Both the position numbers and the translations under genes were made by a program. DNA of 62,528 nucleotides from an uncultured Bacteroidales bacterium (GTDB lineage: Bacteria; Bacteroidota; Bacteroidia; Bacteroidales; Paludibacteraceae), in the NCBI GenBank assembly GCA_946185835.1, contig CAMHKW010000010.1:1-62528 (forward strand), written 5' to 3'. Below are positions 9,802 through 21,000 of the stretch, piece after piece (the first letter of the stretch is position 1; the number at the start of each line of letters is the position of its first letter). A model generated the notes under the pieces. That model ran no database searches, had not been told where the DNA came from, and saw only the letters and a program-made list of their open reading frames with translations.

Positions 9802-12800
9802 ATGAAACAGAAATTCTTATTTTGGGTTGCTTTAGCAACCATGTTAGTAACCGGTAGGCTGTTCGCCGCCACTCCTTATACAAGCCTGTCTGTGTTGGGG
9901 GCATCGCTGGAACTGAAAGATGGCATTTCCAAAGTTGGTAACATCACTATCGAGCAGGATATTGCTGGAAAGGTGCTGCAAATCAGCTTCGGCAGTTTTC
10001 CTAACCAACGTCTCGATGTACCAAGTGACGTATCGCTTATCGACTTTAAGAGTAATGAATCCTATTTTGTTTTAATCGGCTTCGATGAAAGCCTTGAAAT
10101 CAACCATGGTCTTGAAGACAAAAAGGCGTTGTTCCGTTTCAACGGTAAAGAGGGTTCAGACCCGATGGAAGTTTACCTTGCCAACAACAGCACTAAGGAG
10201 GATTTGACGCTTACCATCAACGGAACAACGGAGACTACGAATGCGGACGTTTTTAGTTTGGTAGAAACGCATTTACATCTGAATACGCTTGATTTGATGG
10301 AACTCAGCGGCAAACTGCACAAACTGAATTTCGATATCAGCCATGCTTCCAATTATATATTCTCCATGGGCTCTCTGAATCCTTCGTATGTCGATTTAGG
10401 CTATGGCGATTACCATTTTGCCTTTACCAATACCGAAAAGAAAGGAGATGTTTTCGATGGCAATATTGTAGTCTCCGGTCTTGGACGCCTCAATACGTAT
10501 GATGAACGCAATTATGTCACTAATCCGCAGGGGTTGGGCTTCTATTTAAATGGTGTTCAGGCAGGTCTGTATAAATGTAACGCCACACTGACATCCCCCA
10601 ACCGTTATATGGGCGAGGTAACGCTTACCTATGCACCTTCCGATTGGCAGTATTTCGGACCGGGCGATTACTCCTCTTGGCGGCTTCAAGAGAGCTGTGA
10701 AGGAGGCGTGATTCTGCAAGCAACTTGCTCCGGCGACCTCTCGTCACTGGAAAGCGAAGACCTGCCGTGGATGCCGTTTAAAGACATAATTACCCGCGTC
10801 GAATTGCAGGAAGATGTAATGTATCCGTGCGACAAACTGCCGAAAGGTGCTTTCAAAGAATTCACCGCCCTGACCTCTGCCTCTCTGAGCGGAATCTCCG
10901 GTCTGAAGGAGATTTCGGATGGTATGTTCTGGGGCTGCGGAAAACTGACAGAAGTCACCTTCCCTACCATAACCGAGGGAATAGAGTCCGTCGGAGATCA
11001 TGCTTTTTGGATGTGCGAAAAACTGACTACGATGGAACTGCCCGAGACGATAGAGGAGATAGGCGACTACGCGTTCTTCCACTGCCGCCAATTGGACGTG
11101 ACACTCCCCAAGAGCCTCAAGAAAGTGGGTTACCGCGCCTTCGACCAGTGCAACACCGTCACCATGCCCAAGCAGATAGGAGAGAATGTGGAAACAGTGA
11201 AGGAAAACGAAGAGGGACAATGGGCATCGGTGTTCCGTATAGTACGTTTGGTGTTCCCCGGCACGATGCAAGAATGGCTCGCACGCGACAACGAATGGAT
11301 AATGGGTGCGTGGACGAATTACACCTCCGACGGCGGATACCTCAATATCGACGGCAAGGACATTGTGGATCTGGTTATCCCGAATGGCACTACCGAGCTT
11401 AAACCTTATGCTTTCGCCAATGCCGTACAAATCAAGACCGTCACCTTCCCCTCGACACTGACCAAAATAGAAGACCGCGCTTTCTATGAATGTAAGAAAT
11501 TAGAGGCAGCCAACCTGCCGGACAATATCACCGAACTGGGTGACGAGTGTTTCGCGTACAGCGGTATTGAAACGCTCACACTGCCCAAGGGCCTCACCGT
11601 CATTCCCAAAGAAGCATTCTCCTTCTGTGAAAATCTGGAATCCCTGAATCTTCCTGAGGGGCTGCTTGGTATAGGATTTGAGGCATTCTTCAGTTGTGGA
11701 GCACTGCAAACGCTTGTGCTACCCAACAGCGTCACCGCCATTGCACCCGGCGCGTTCGCAGGGAGCGGGCTCAAGGAGGTCACACTCCCCAAGAGTCTCA
11801 ACTACATTGAGATCAGTGCGTTCGGCTCTTGCCTGTTCCTCACTACAGTAAACATACCCGCAGGCATGGGCGACGTGGAATTTGATATGTCGTCTTTGAA
11901 CGGATTAACAATAGATGAACTCTCCGATGAAGAAAAGATGGTACTCGGTTTCGCGTTCGTGACCGACATCCGGTTCGGCGGCGATATGAACGAATGGCTC
12001 TCCAAGAGCCGCCCGTGGCTGATGGAAAACCTATCGGCAACCATTCCTGACTTCATTAATGAAATCTATGTCCCGCATGAGGTCAATCTCTATCTCTCAG
12101 GAAGCGACGAACCGCTACAGGAAGCCGTTATCCCCGAGGGCGTGACCGCCATTCCCGAAGACGCGTTCCACATGACCACATTGGCGAGCCTGACTCTTCC
12201 CGCAAGTATAAAGGAGATAGGTGCCCGTGCTTTTGAAGGATGCAAGAACATACAGAATACTTACATATACGCATGGAATCCGCCGACACTCGGTAAGGAC
12301 GCTTTTGAGGGTGTAAACGGATCTTTCACACCGTGGTACACAGCAAGGAACAATTACGAAAAAGCCGAAGGATGGGGAACGTATGTTTCTTCGCAGCTCG
12401 ATTATTCCCTATGGCCGGTGCCGATGAGAGACGACTATGTACAAGTAACGGTTAAGGAGGGTCAGGAGGCATTTGGTAGCGTCAGTCTGAATGTGCCGGA
12501 ACAGCATCGCACCGGCGGTTATGAGTCGGAGACCGAGTTAACCGTCATGGTGGGCGGAGATATTACCGTCGTTGCCGAGCCTGCCGAGAACTGCCGTTTC
12601 GTCAGATGGGAGAGGTGGCTGTACAACGGAGCAATGATAGCTTCCGATTGGGAAGAAGTGTCCAATGAGGCAAGCTATACCACCGAAGCACTTGGCTTAT
12701 CATTTGACGGTGCCATGCAGAACATCTTCCGCGCCGTGTTTGAGAAAGACAGCTTTGACATCTCCGTCACCGTAAAGGGCATCGACCCGTCGCTCGTCGA

Positions 12801-14427
12801 GATAACCGGCGCAGGACGTTACGGCGAGGGTGACAACGCCACACTCTCCTTCGAACTCAAAGACAAAGACCACTACACCTTCTCCATGTGGCTGTTCGAC
12901 GAGAACAACTTCCGTACGACCCAAACGCTCTCGTTTGAGAATATTGACGCCAACCACGACGTGGAGATTGTCTTCAATGTCAACAAATACACCGTTAGTG
13001 CAACCGTCATTCCTGCCGGAGCCGGAGTGGTGAAAGGGCAAGGCGACTATGACTACTACACCGACTACACCCTGACGCTCGAACCCACGGAGGGATACGA
13101 ACTCAAGGAGTGGCGCGATGGCATTAAACTCGACGAGACATCCAACACTCTCTCAGGCAAGGTATATGGCAATATCAATATCGAGTGCGTACTGCAACTC
13201 AAGCATTACACCATCTCTGCTGCCGTCAACGACGAGAAGATGGGTTCGGTTTCGGGTGCAGGCTCATACGAGCACGGCTCGACAGTCACACTTACCGCAA
13301 AGGCTAACAACGGGTATCAATTTACGGGCTGGAGCAACGGCTCTACCGACAACCCGCTTGTGTTCACTGCAAAAGAAGATGTTTCGGTTACCGCCAACTT
13401 CGAGCTTATACCGATAAAGGAATATACCCTCACCGTTGTAGCTTCACCTGCCGAAGGCGGACAAGTGATTGGCAGCGGAACCTATAAAGAAGGCGAGGAA
13501 GCACAGTTGGTTGCATCAGCCAACACAGGCTATAACTTCGTTGAGTGGAAAGAAGACGGCGACAAGAACGCTATCCGCAAAGTGAAGGTTACTGCCGACG
13601 CCACCTACACCGCTCTGTTCGAGAAGCAGCAGGCTCCGAAACCCGAATACACCATCACCGTTTACGTAGCTCCCGAAGGCTCGGGAACCGTTGAGGGTGC
13701 AGGCAAGTATGAAGAAGGCAAGACCGCCACACTCGTCGCTCTGCCTGCCGAAGGATATGAGTTCCTGCAATGGTCAGACGGCAACACCGACAACCCGCGC
13801 ACTATAACCGTCACTGAGAACCTGACGCTGATTGCCAGCTTCAAGAAAAAGACCGTCGAACCTGACGAATTCACCATAACCATCGTTGCCAACCCCGCAG
13901 AGGGCGGTCAGGTGATCGGCGCCGGAACATACAAGAAAGGTGCTACTGCCACTCTTGTTGCAATAGCTGCCGAAGGCTATGAGTTCAAGAACTGGTCCGA
14001 CGGCTCAACCGACAATCCTCACGATATAGTCGTGGAGAAAGACCTCACGCTGATTGCCAACTTCGACAAGGTGACAATCAAGCCCGACGAGTTCACCATC
14101 AGTGTCTATGTGACACCGAAAGGCTCGGGAACCGTTGAAGGTGCAGGCACTTATAAAGAGGGCGAGACAGCCACACTCGTCGCTCTGCCTGCCGAGGGTT
14201 ATGAGTTCCGTGAGTGGTCAGACGGCAACACCGATAACCCACGAGAAATAGTCGTTAACAAGAACCTGACTCTGATCTGCAATTTCCACAAGATAGGCGA
14301 AGGCGTTGAGGATGTGGAAGGTTCACTGCTCAACGGTACGGTGCCGAAGAAAGTGCTCCGCGACGGACATATCGTCATCATCCTGCCCGACGGCCGCGAA
14401 TTCGATGCCGCAGGCAAGGCTCTGTGA
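9802..14427 (+). CDS. BspA-like LRR surface protein with an InlB-repeat stalk
   Basis: A 1,541-residue secreted protein. The signal peptide covers residues 1-22 (ends RLFA). Residues about 25-300 are a beta-rich unassigned domain. About 330-850 are LRR_5 repeats. From about 880 to 1,490 there are tandem divergent InlB B-repeats of roughly 70-75 residues, each with G-x-V-x-G-x-G-x-Y, GYEFxxWSDGNTDNPR and L-x-ANF segments. The last units are nearly identical to each other, which suggests recent internal duplication. The C-terminus KKVLRDGHIVIILPDGREFD ends in an AAGKAL tail, the same short sorting-like tail as in neighbours. It is the closest paralogue of the interrupted gene at 15099-21503. 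Probably a surface adhesin on a repetitive stalk; ligand unknown. Confidence 0.88.
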   Translation: MKQKFLFWVALATMLVTGRLFAATPYTSLSVLGASLELKDGISKVGNITIEQDIAGKVLQISFGSFPNQRLDVPSDVSLIDFKSNESYFVLIGFDESLEINHGLEDKKALFRFNGKEGSDPMEVYLANNSTKEDLTLTINGTTETTNADVFSLVETHLHLNTLDLMELSGKLHKLNFDISHASNYIFSMGSLNPSYVDLGYGDYHFAFTNTEKKGDVFDGNIVVSGLGRLNTYDERNYVTNPQGLGFYLNGVQAGLYKCNATLTSPNRYMGEVTLTYAPSDWQYFGPGDYSSWRLQESCEGGVILQATCSGDLSSLESEDLPWMPFKDIITRVELQEDVMYPCDKLPKGAFKEFTALTSASLSGISGLKEISDGMFWGCGKLTEVTFPTITEGIESVGDHAFWMCEKLTTMELPETIEEIGDYAFFHCRQLDVTLPKSLKKVGYRAFDQCNTVTMPKQIGENVETVKENEEGQWASVFRIVRLVFPGTMQEWLARDNEWIMGAWTNYTSDGGYLNIDGKDIVDLVIPNGTTELKPYAFANAVQIKTVTFPSTLTKIEDRAFYECKKLEAANLPDNITELGDECFAYSGIETLTLPKGLTVIPKEAFSFCENLESLNLPEGLLGIGFEAFFSCGALQTLVLPNSVTAIAPGAFAGSGLKEVTLPKSLNYIEISAFGSCLFLTTVNIPAGMGDVEFDMSSLNGLTIDELSDEEKMVLGFAFVTDIRFGGDMNEWLSKSRPWLMENLSATIPDFINEIYVPHEVNLYLSGSDEPLQEAVIPEGVTAIPEDAFHMTTLASLTLPASIKEIGARAFEGCKNIQNTYIYAWNPPTLGKDAFEGVNGSFTPWYTARNNYEKAEGWGTYVSSQLDYSLWPVPMRDDYVQVTVKEGQEAFGSVSLNVPEQHRTGGYESETELTVMVGGDITVVAEPAENCRFVRWERWLYNGAMIASDWEEVSNEASYTTEALGLSFDGAMQNIFRAVFEKDSFDISVTVKGIDPSLVEITGAGRYGEGDNATLSFELKDKDHYTFSMWLFDENNFRTTQTLSFENIDANHDVEIVFNVNKYTVSATVIPAGAGVVKGQGDYDYYTDYTLTLEPTEGYELKEWRDGIKLDETSNTLSGKVYGNINIECVLQLKHYTISAAVNDEKMGSVSGAGSYEHGSTVTLTAKANNGYQFTGWSNGSTDNPLVFTAKEDVSVTANFELIPIKEYTLTVVASPAEGGQVIGSGTYKEGEEAQLVASANTGYNFVEWKEDGDKNAIRKVKVTADATYTALFEKQQAPKPEYTITVYVAPEGSGTVEGAGKYEEGKTATLVALPAEGYEFLQWSDGNTDNPRTITVTENLTLIASFKKKTVEPDEFTITIVANPAEGGQVIGAGTYKKGATATLVAIAAEGYEFKNWSDGSTDNPHDIVVEKDLTLIANFDKVTIKPDEFTISVYVTPKGSGTVEGAGTYKEGETATLVALPAEGYEFREWSDGNTDNPREIVVNKNLTLICNFHKIGEGVEDVEGSLLNGTVPKKVLRDGHIVIILPDGREFDAAGKAL

Positions 14428-14469
14428 CAGTTGAAGACTTTTTAATCAAAATATTTATCAATTTCATAG

Positions 14470-14497
14470 GCATAGTGCCGTTGGCTCGGCACTATGC
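14470..14497 (+). terminator. 11-bp hairpin with TTGGCT loop
   Basis: GCATAGTGCCG (14470-14480) pairs perfectly with CGGCACTATGC (14487-14497). It lies 42 bases after the surface-protein stop and is the third member of the TTGG-loop hairpin set. Confidence 0.65.
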
Positions 14498-14598
14498 TTC
14501 TAACAACGATGTAATCTAACTTCTAATAGTACAGCGGTCTAACCCCTAACAGCGCAGTGGTCTTTGATATATCGGATTACCGTAAAAAACACCTTTTT

Positions 14599-14713
14599 AT
14601 GGAAAAGTGTAGTTTTTGCCTGCTAATTTTCATGGAAAAGTGTAGTTTTTACCTACTGAATTTTATAGAAAAGTGTAGTTTTTGCTTGCGTATTTTGATG
14701 GAAAAGTGTAGTA
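14599..14713. repeat. Four-copy 33-bp tandem repeat
   Basis: ATGGAAAAGTGTAG-type units start at 14599, 14632, 14665 and 14698, an exact 33-bp period with degenerate spacers. Because 33 is a multiple of three, a short frame stays open through them, but its residues simply mirror the repeat and it is not called as a gene. Confidence 0.9.
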
Positions 14714-14814
14714 TAAGTAATTTAAACGCCTGCATTTCAGAGAGATTGCGATCAGCATTGAAGACTTATTAACCTCTTATAGCTTTTCAACTAATTTTAT
14801 TCATTTCTCTCACA

Positions 14815-14853
14815 AAGCGGTAATCCGATATGCGTAGCGGATTGCCGCTTTTA
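14815..14853 (+). terminator. Hairpin, GCGGTAATCCG repeat, copy 3
   Basis: AAGCGGTAATCCG (14815-14827) pairs with CGGATTGCCGCTT (14838-14850), followed by Ts. The stem matches the one at 6251. No gene immediately precedes it, so here it is a repeat end rather than an obvious terminator. Confidence 0.7.
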
Positions 14854-14878
14854 TTTTGTTGACACTGAGAAAATAATA

Positions 14879-15088
14879 TTTAAGGGCACTTCTAAGAATT
14901 CACCGTTTATTAGTTTGCCCTCCGAAAAAAGAATAGATATAAACTTTTATTTGCTTTCGGTTTTTTCTTGGCATCTTGCTGACTTTCACTCGGTCACAAT
15001 GCCCGCATTGCTCCCTTGCTCAAGCCGGCAATCTGCCTAAGAAAAAACTCGAAATCAATATAAATCAATTTTTAGAAGTACCCTTAAA
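14879..15088. mobile_element. 210-bp MITE-like element with 22-bp terminal inverted repeats
   Basis: The left terminus (14879-14900, beginning TTTAAGGGCACTTCTAA) and right terminus (15067-15088, ending TTAGAAGTACCCTTAAA) match as inverted repeats at 20 of 22 positions. There is no transposase. A clear target duplication was not found. The element ends ten bases before the start codon of the interrupted surface-protein gene, so it supplies that gene's leader. A lone related half-site pair (AAGGGCATATTTTAGAAGTG) occurs near 1370. Confidence 0.6.
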
Positions 15089-15098
15089 ACATACACTT

Positions 15099-18000
15099 AT
15101 GAAAAAACTCCTCTTTATCTCTATCCTGATGCTTTCCTTTGTCGGAACAGCCGGTGCCGTTCAAACGAACGAATGGGTCAATTCTGATCCTATCGACGGT
15201 GTTGTCTATCGCTACGACAAGATTCTGGGGGCCAATTTTAACTATCAAGCATTAGAAACCGAACATCAGATTGTCAGCAATCAGCGACTCTGCTACGAAG
15301 ACGAGAAATACGGACTCGTGTGCGACAGCATACCGGTATGTTATGTCATTGGATTCGAACCCGGTGAAGACGGCAAAGTGGTGATACCACAGTTCGTAAA
15401 ACTGAAAGTATTTGCCCGCACCGAGAAGATGAACAAATATAATTACCGGTCAATGTACTGTTTGTTCCGCGTCATCGGACTTATCGATGGACAAGAGCCC
15501 TACGGGCAGGAAAAGGTAAAAGAGCTGCATGCCGACATCAGCTATTGGACTCGTCATAATGGTACGGAAATACTCTCAAAAGCCGATCTCAAGGACTTCG
15601 ACTCGCTCGAGAAACTATATCTGAAAGAGACTTTCCTTGACGAAAATTACAATGTACCCAACGGATTGACACGAATTCCTACAAACCTTATTAAGCCCGA
15701 CAAACTTACTACACTGAGCATCGAAGCACCTAACTTCAATATTGCCAACAACAGTAGCGATCTGCTTAATCAGTGCTCAAAGCTTCAGGCTGTGTTTTTC
15801 CATAGCTCTATACAAAACGATATCCCTGCACAAATGTTCATAGGTCATAAGAACCTCATGACTTTTACGCTCAAGTATCACAACGAAGACTACATGAACA
15901 TCAAGTCCACTATCGGTAAGAGTGCTTTCGCCGGCTGCGAGAATCTGCGGTATGTGCTAATCGACCATGTGGCTAATATCGACAATCTGGCTTTCAAAGG
16001 TTGCACCTCGCTCAAAGGTTTCGCTATCAACGACAATGCGTTCGATGCTTTGGAGCGAATAGGCGACTACGCTTTCCTCGATGCCAAACTGCCGGAGACC
16101 AACCTCGTTTTCGATGGAGTGAACAAACCACAGAATGCCAAAGGATGGCTCAAAGCAGTGAAAGAGTTGGGCGTAAGTGCTTTCGAGAATACCAATGTCG
16201 AGAGCGTCAGTTTCCTTGGTTATGTGCCTGAGAAGCTTCATGGCGATGCCTTCCGCAACTGCAAGTCGCTCCGCCACCTCATCTTCGACAAAATCAATGT
16301 GGCAGATATCATGGAGGCTGTTCAAGACAAAGAATATCCTGCAATGATTGAAGGCTGCGATGCTTTCAACACACTCACCATCTACAACGACGATGTCGAG
16401 CTCACACGCAAGTTGTTTAAATACGACTGGCCATGGACCATACTTAATAACCATATCACCACCATCAACTACAAGGGTTCGGCAAGCAACCATGTTCCCA
16501 AGAGATTCTTTAGCAACACCACAGCGCTCACGACCTTCACAGCTGAGGCAACCGAAGATGCAGTTATAGGCGAGAGGGCGTTCGAGAACTCGGCTATCAC
16601 CTCAGTGCCCTACTCCATCCTCACTGCCGGCGAACATGCCTTCGAGAACTCCAAACTGCAGTCGGTCAAGTTCGCAAAAGGAACGACTCTATCGTCGGTG
16701 GTGATATGCAGATATGCCTTCCAAAACACACAGTTGAAGTCAGTGGTCTTCAACGATGGTGTGTATGGTTTTTGGGAAGACGCTTTCGCCGGTAGCCCTA
16801 TCACTTACGCTGACTTCAGTGCTATCAAGCAAGATTGGAACGGCCACGAGCATGCCAGAACCATAACCAACGGTAAAGAGACTGAGGCATCGGAGAGCAC
16901 TACTATAAAAAATATCATACCGGCAGCTATGTTCGACCGCTGCCCTATCAAATACCTCAATTTGTCGAGCAAGACTACGGGAATACACCACTATGCTTTC
17001 CGCGGTAACTCTATAGCATCGTTAGTCATACCTGACAAGGTAACAGAAATAGGCTATGGTGCTTTCGCGTTCGATAGTAAGACCACTACAGACGGCAGCA
17101 TATATGTCGGACCGGCACTCGTCTCTATCGCAGATAATGCCTTCAAAACATGCAACGACGACATGTCCGGCTTTATCAAGAACAACAAGATAACTAACAT
17201 CACATGGCTCAGTAGTGCATATAAAGGAGAACCACTAAAAAATATCTTTCCAAATGCCACATCGGTTAGTTTTGTATATGTAGATAAATACTGCGAGAGT
17301 ATCCCCGACAACCTATGCGAGAAACTGAAACTGACCTCGGTCGAATTTTCTTCGAAGACCAAACGCATAGGTGACAAAGCTTTCAATTCTACTAACATCA
17401 GCACACTGACTATTCCTACTGCATGCGAATATATCGGTAAGTTTGCCTTCGGTTCGAACCTTAAGCTAACCGACATAAAGATTCCAACGGACTCAAAACT
17501 CAAAACGATAAGCGAGGGAGCATTCGTATTAACAGCATTCAAAGGTACACTCGAGCTGCCTGAAAGCTTGGAGTATATCGGCAGAGTTGCCTTACCAACG
17601 ATGATGTCGGGTGTCAACTACAACTGCAAGAACCTCAAGACCGGCAACCCCTTCTTAGGTTGCGTCTATCTCTCGACTGTCAATGTGCGTGAGGGTGTAG
17701 AGACTATACCGGATTCTATGTTTATGGGAACAATGGTAACGTCTATCACCATCCCATCTACCGTGAAGAAGTTAGGACGCGACTTGCTCAAAGACGCTCA
17801 ACAACTCGGTGGCACACAGATGCGTATATACTACAAAGCCAAGGACGCCACTTTCACTCCCAATACCGAATATACCGACCAGACTCTGCTCAACACGCCT
17901 GAGCAGGTAACCAAACCGTGGGAACTTAACCCGTGGGGTGTTCAAGAGCTCAACCAAGTGGTCAACAAACTCGACTACTATGAGCAGTTCAGCGGCTATA

Positions 18001-21000
18001 GTGAACAGATGCTGCAAACAAAATATGATATTGTCATCGGCGACGGTGTCGAGACCATCCCTGACTTCCTCCTCGCGGGACTCAAGACTCACCGCGAAAC
18101 TCTCCGTCTGCCTAAATCGGTTAAGTCTATCGGTAAATGGTCACTCTATTGCTCCGACATCAAGACTCTGCGCGACTCCTCTTCCGTTGCCATCGCTGAC
18201 TACGCCCTCGCACATGCCGACTCACTACGTGACGCCACTTTCATGGCAGCAGAGAACATCGGTGCCTGCTCCTTTGCCGGTGACTCCATTCTACGAACTG
18301 TCTCCATGAGCAAGACACTCACCACTATCGGTGAAAGCGCTTTCGAGGCCTGCAAGAGCCTTATCGGCTTGAACATGGGCGATGCGCTACAGACTATAGG
18401 AGCCAGAGCCTTCAAAGGGTGCGTCTCGTTCGGTAGCGTCACCTTAGGCGCTGCCATGACCAAAGTGGGCGACAACGCCTTCGATAGCATCAAAGGCGGG
18501 GTGCTGACCATGCATGCACCCGCGCAGTTGGGCAGTTTAGCGTTCAAAGATGCAGGCATCAGCTCGATGCACATGGAGTCGCTCACTCAAATCCCGCAGA
18601 TAGAAGCCAACACCTTCGCGGGCGTGCCCACCGACATCATGATATGGACCGGTTGCACCGCCATGCCGCTCTTCAAAGCTGACGAACAGTGGAAGACCTT
18701 CACCAACTACTCCACCCGCTCGCCATATTCTGTAACCATCTATCCTGCAGTGGACTGGCACGAAGGCGACATCATCTATACACATCCTGACTGCGACAAC
18801 AAGACCACCCTCACCGCCGAGCCGGCTCAGTTCTTCTCGTTCAAGCAGTGGTCGGACGGCTCCACAGAGAACCCACGCACTCTCACTCTCACCGAAGACC
18901 TGCAGATTAGCGCCACCTTCGAGAAGACAGGCGGTTACACCATGAAGTACTTCCGCTTCGGCTTCAGCACAACAGATGGTGCTACCTTCTCGAAAGACCC
19001 GTCAGGCTGGTACCCGATAGAATACGAGGGAGCCTACCTGCTGCCTATATCGAATATAGAAATCACCGCTAACCCGCATTTCCGTTTCGACTTCAATCAG
19101 ACACCTATGCCGCGCGACACCAAAGGCAATGTTATCCCCCAAGCCCCATCGTGTATGTGCGCATCTGACGAAGGACCGGAGAGCTGCACCGAGGCAACTA
19201 TGTCGTTCGACTATGCCGACAACGGCGACCTTAAGAACGCTCAGACCGACACCATCGTCATCACCTTACCCGTGGTAGGTGAGATGGTGACGCTGAGCAA
19301 TGTGCTGCAATGTAATAACAACAGCATGGGCGGTCTGTATTACTATTATGATAAGGAGGACTATAACTACAAGCTATACGGCATCGCAGAAGGCGACAAA
19401 GCCTCATACGGCGATGAAATAGCTATCTATGCTCACCCCATCACAGGCTATGAGTTCATCGACTGGGACGACGGCTCGACCGACGAGGTGCGCACCATCA
19501 CCGTCGGCGACAAGGTCTATACCGCCAACTTCAAACCAAAGAAGTAGCGTGTTACTTTCTCAGTCAACGAACCTGAGTATGCAGCGTTAGAGAGGTATGG
19601 CTCAGGTAAAGTGACAAGATCTACCTACCTATATAGCTATGGCTACAGAGTGGCTTTGTACAAAACCGAAAGTCTGTATATACCTGATGATGCCGGCATT
19701 TTCGACCATTGGGAGGTCAATGGCAAGGAGGCAGAGATCGAAATGATAGAAATAAATGGCGAACTTTGTCCTTATCTGAAAGACCCGATAACAGAAGAAC
19801 TCAATATCGTTGCTGTCTTCCGCCTCAACGAGATAAAAGCTTCTGTTAGCTCGTCCGCTAACGACAGAGGTAGTGCTTCCGTAGCTGAAGAGCTGCCATA
19901 TCTCTATGGTGAGCAGATAACCCTCACCGCCACACCTGCCGACGAGCACTATAGCTTCTCCGGCTGGTCGGACGGCTCCGTAGATAACCCGCGCGTCGTC
20001 ACACTGACACAGGATACCGTCATCGAAGCCAACTTCGCTGCTAACACCTACAATGTGAGCGTAACTATCATACCCGAGGGAGCAGCCGTAGCAATCGGCA
20101 CGGGTGAGTATCCATACGGTGACGACTACACTATCAACCTGATACCCAACCCCGGCTACGAGCTCAAAGAATGGCGCGACGGCATAGCGTTGGGCAATAA
20201 GACCAACACCCTGAGCGGCAAGGTATATGGCAATGTGCATTTGGAAGCTGAGCTCCAACTCCGCTCGTTCACTATACTCACAGAAGTTAATGATGCTGAT
20301 GGCGGAATTGTAGAAGGCGCCGGAACATATAAATATGGTGATGAAGCCACACTGACAGCCAAACCGCTTGCACACTATGTGTTCAGCGCTTGGGCTGACG
20401 ACCCCACGCTACCCGCTGAGCGTAAGATAACGGTCACAGGCGACGCCACCTATAAGGCGCTGTTCGAGAAAGAGACGGTGACGCTGACCGTTGGCGTCAA
20501 CGACGAGCAGATGGGCTCTGTCGAGACTAATGTGGAAGAGCTCACTCAGCCTTACGGCACAGAGATAACACTAACGGCTAAAGCTCAGAAAGGCTACAAG
20601 TTCATTAAGTGATCAGATGGCTCTACCGACAACCCACACACCATCAAGGCAGGAGAAACAAGTACCGTCACAGCTGAGTTCGAGCCTAAGACCTTCGTCG
20701 TAACCATAGGCTCTTACGACAGCAAGATGGGCATCGCTACCGTTGATAGTCGCTCTTATAAGTATCTGACGTATGCACACCTTGAAGCCAAGCCTCAGGA
20801 AGGCTATTACTTCATCGGTTGGGACAACGGCGTAACATTCGATGTTTATGACCTGCTTGTGGAGAGCGACACCACCGTCACTCCGCTGTTCGCCGAGAAG
20901 CCACTCGAGCAGTTCTCTATCACCCTGCAAGCCTCGCCCGCCGAAGGCGGACAAGTGTTCGGAGCCGGCACTTACGATCGAGACAGCGAGATACATATCG

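Larger units (their letters stand above)
14561..14853. mobile_element. Gene-less inverted-repeat module, counterpart of the ATPase module
   Basis: The left end ATATCGGATTACCG (14569-14582), preceded by TCTTTGAT, is inverted relative to the right end GCGGTAATCCGATAT (14817-14831). These are the same ends as in the module at 4511-6289, but only about 290 bp lie between them and there is no gene. The interior is the 33-bp tandem repeat. This looks like a deletion derivative or a non-coding form of the same unit; mobility is inferred. Confidence 0.35.

Noticed and set aside
10744..11430. 228-residue minus-strand frame within the LRR gene
   Set aside because: Opposite a clear secreted repeat protein, with no domain or initiation support.
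14557..14772. 71-residue frame with repeated MEKCSF units
   Set aside because: It is kept open only by the 33-bp tandem repeat; there is no promoter or protein-like remainder.
20610..20612. TGA read as tryptophan (altered code)
   Set aside because: TGA ends several intact genes here, for example those at 2109, 14427 and 44275, so a general code change is ruled out.
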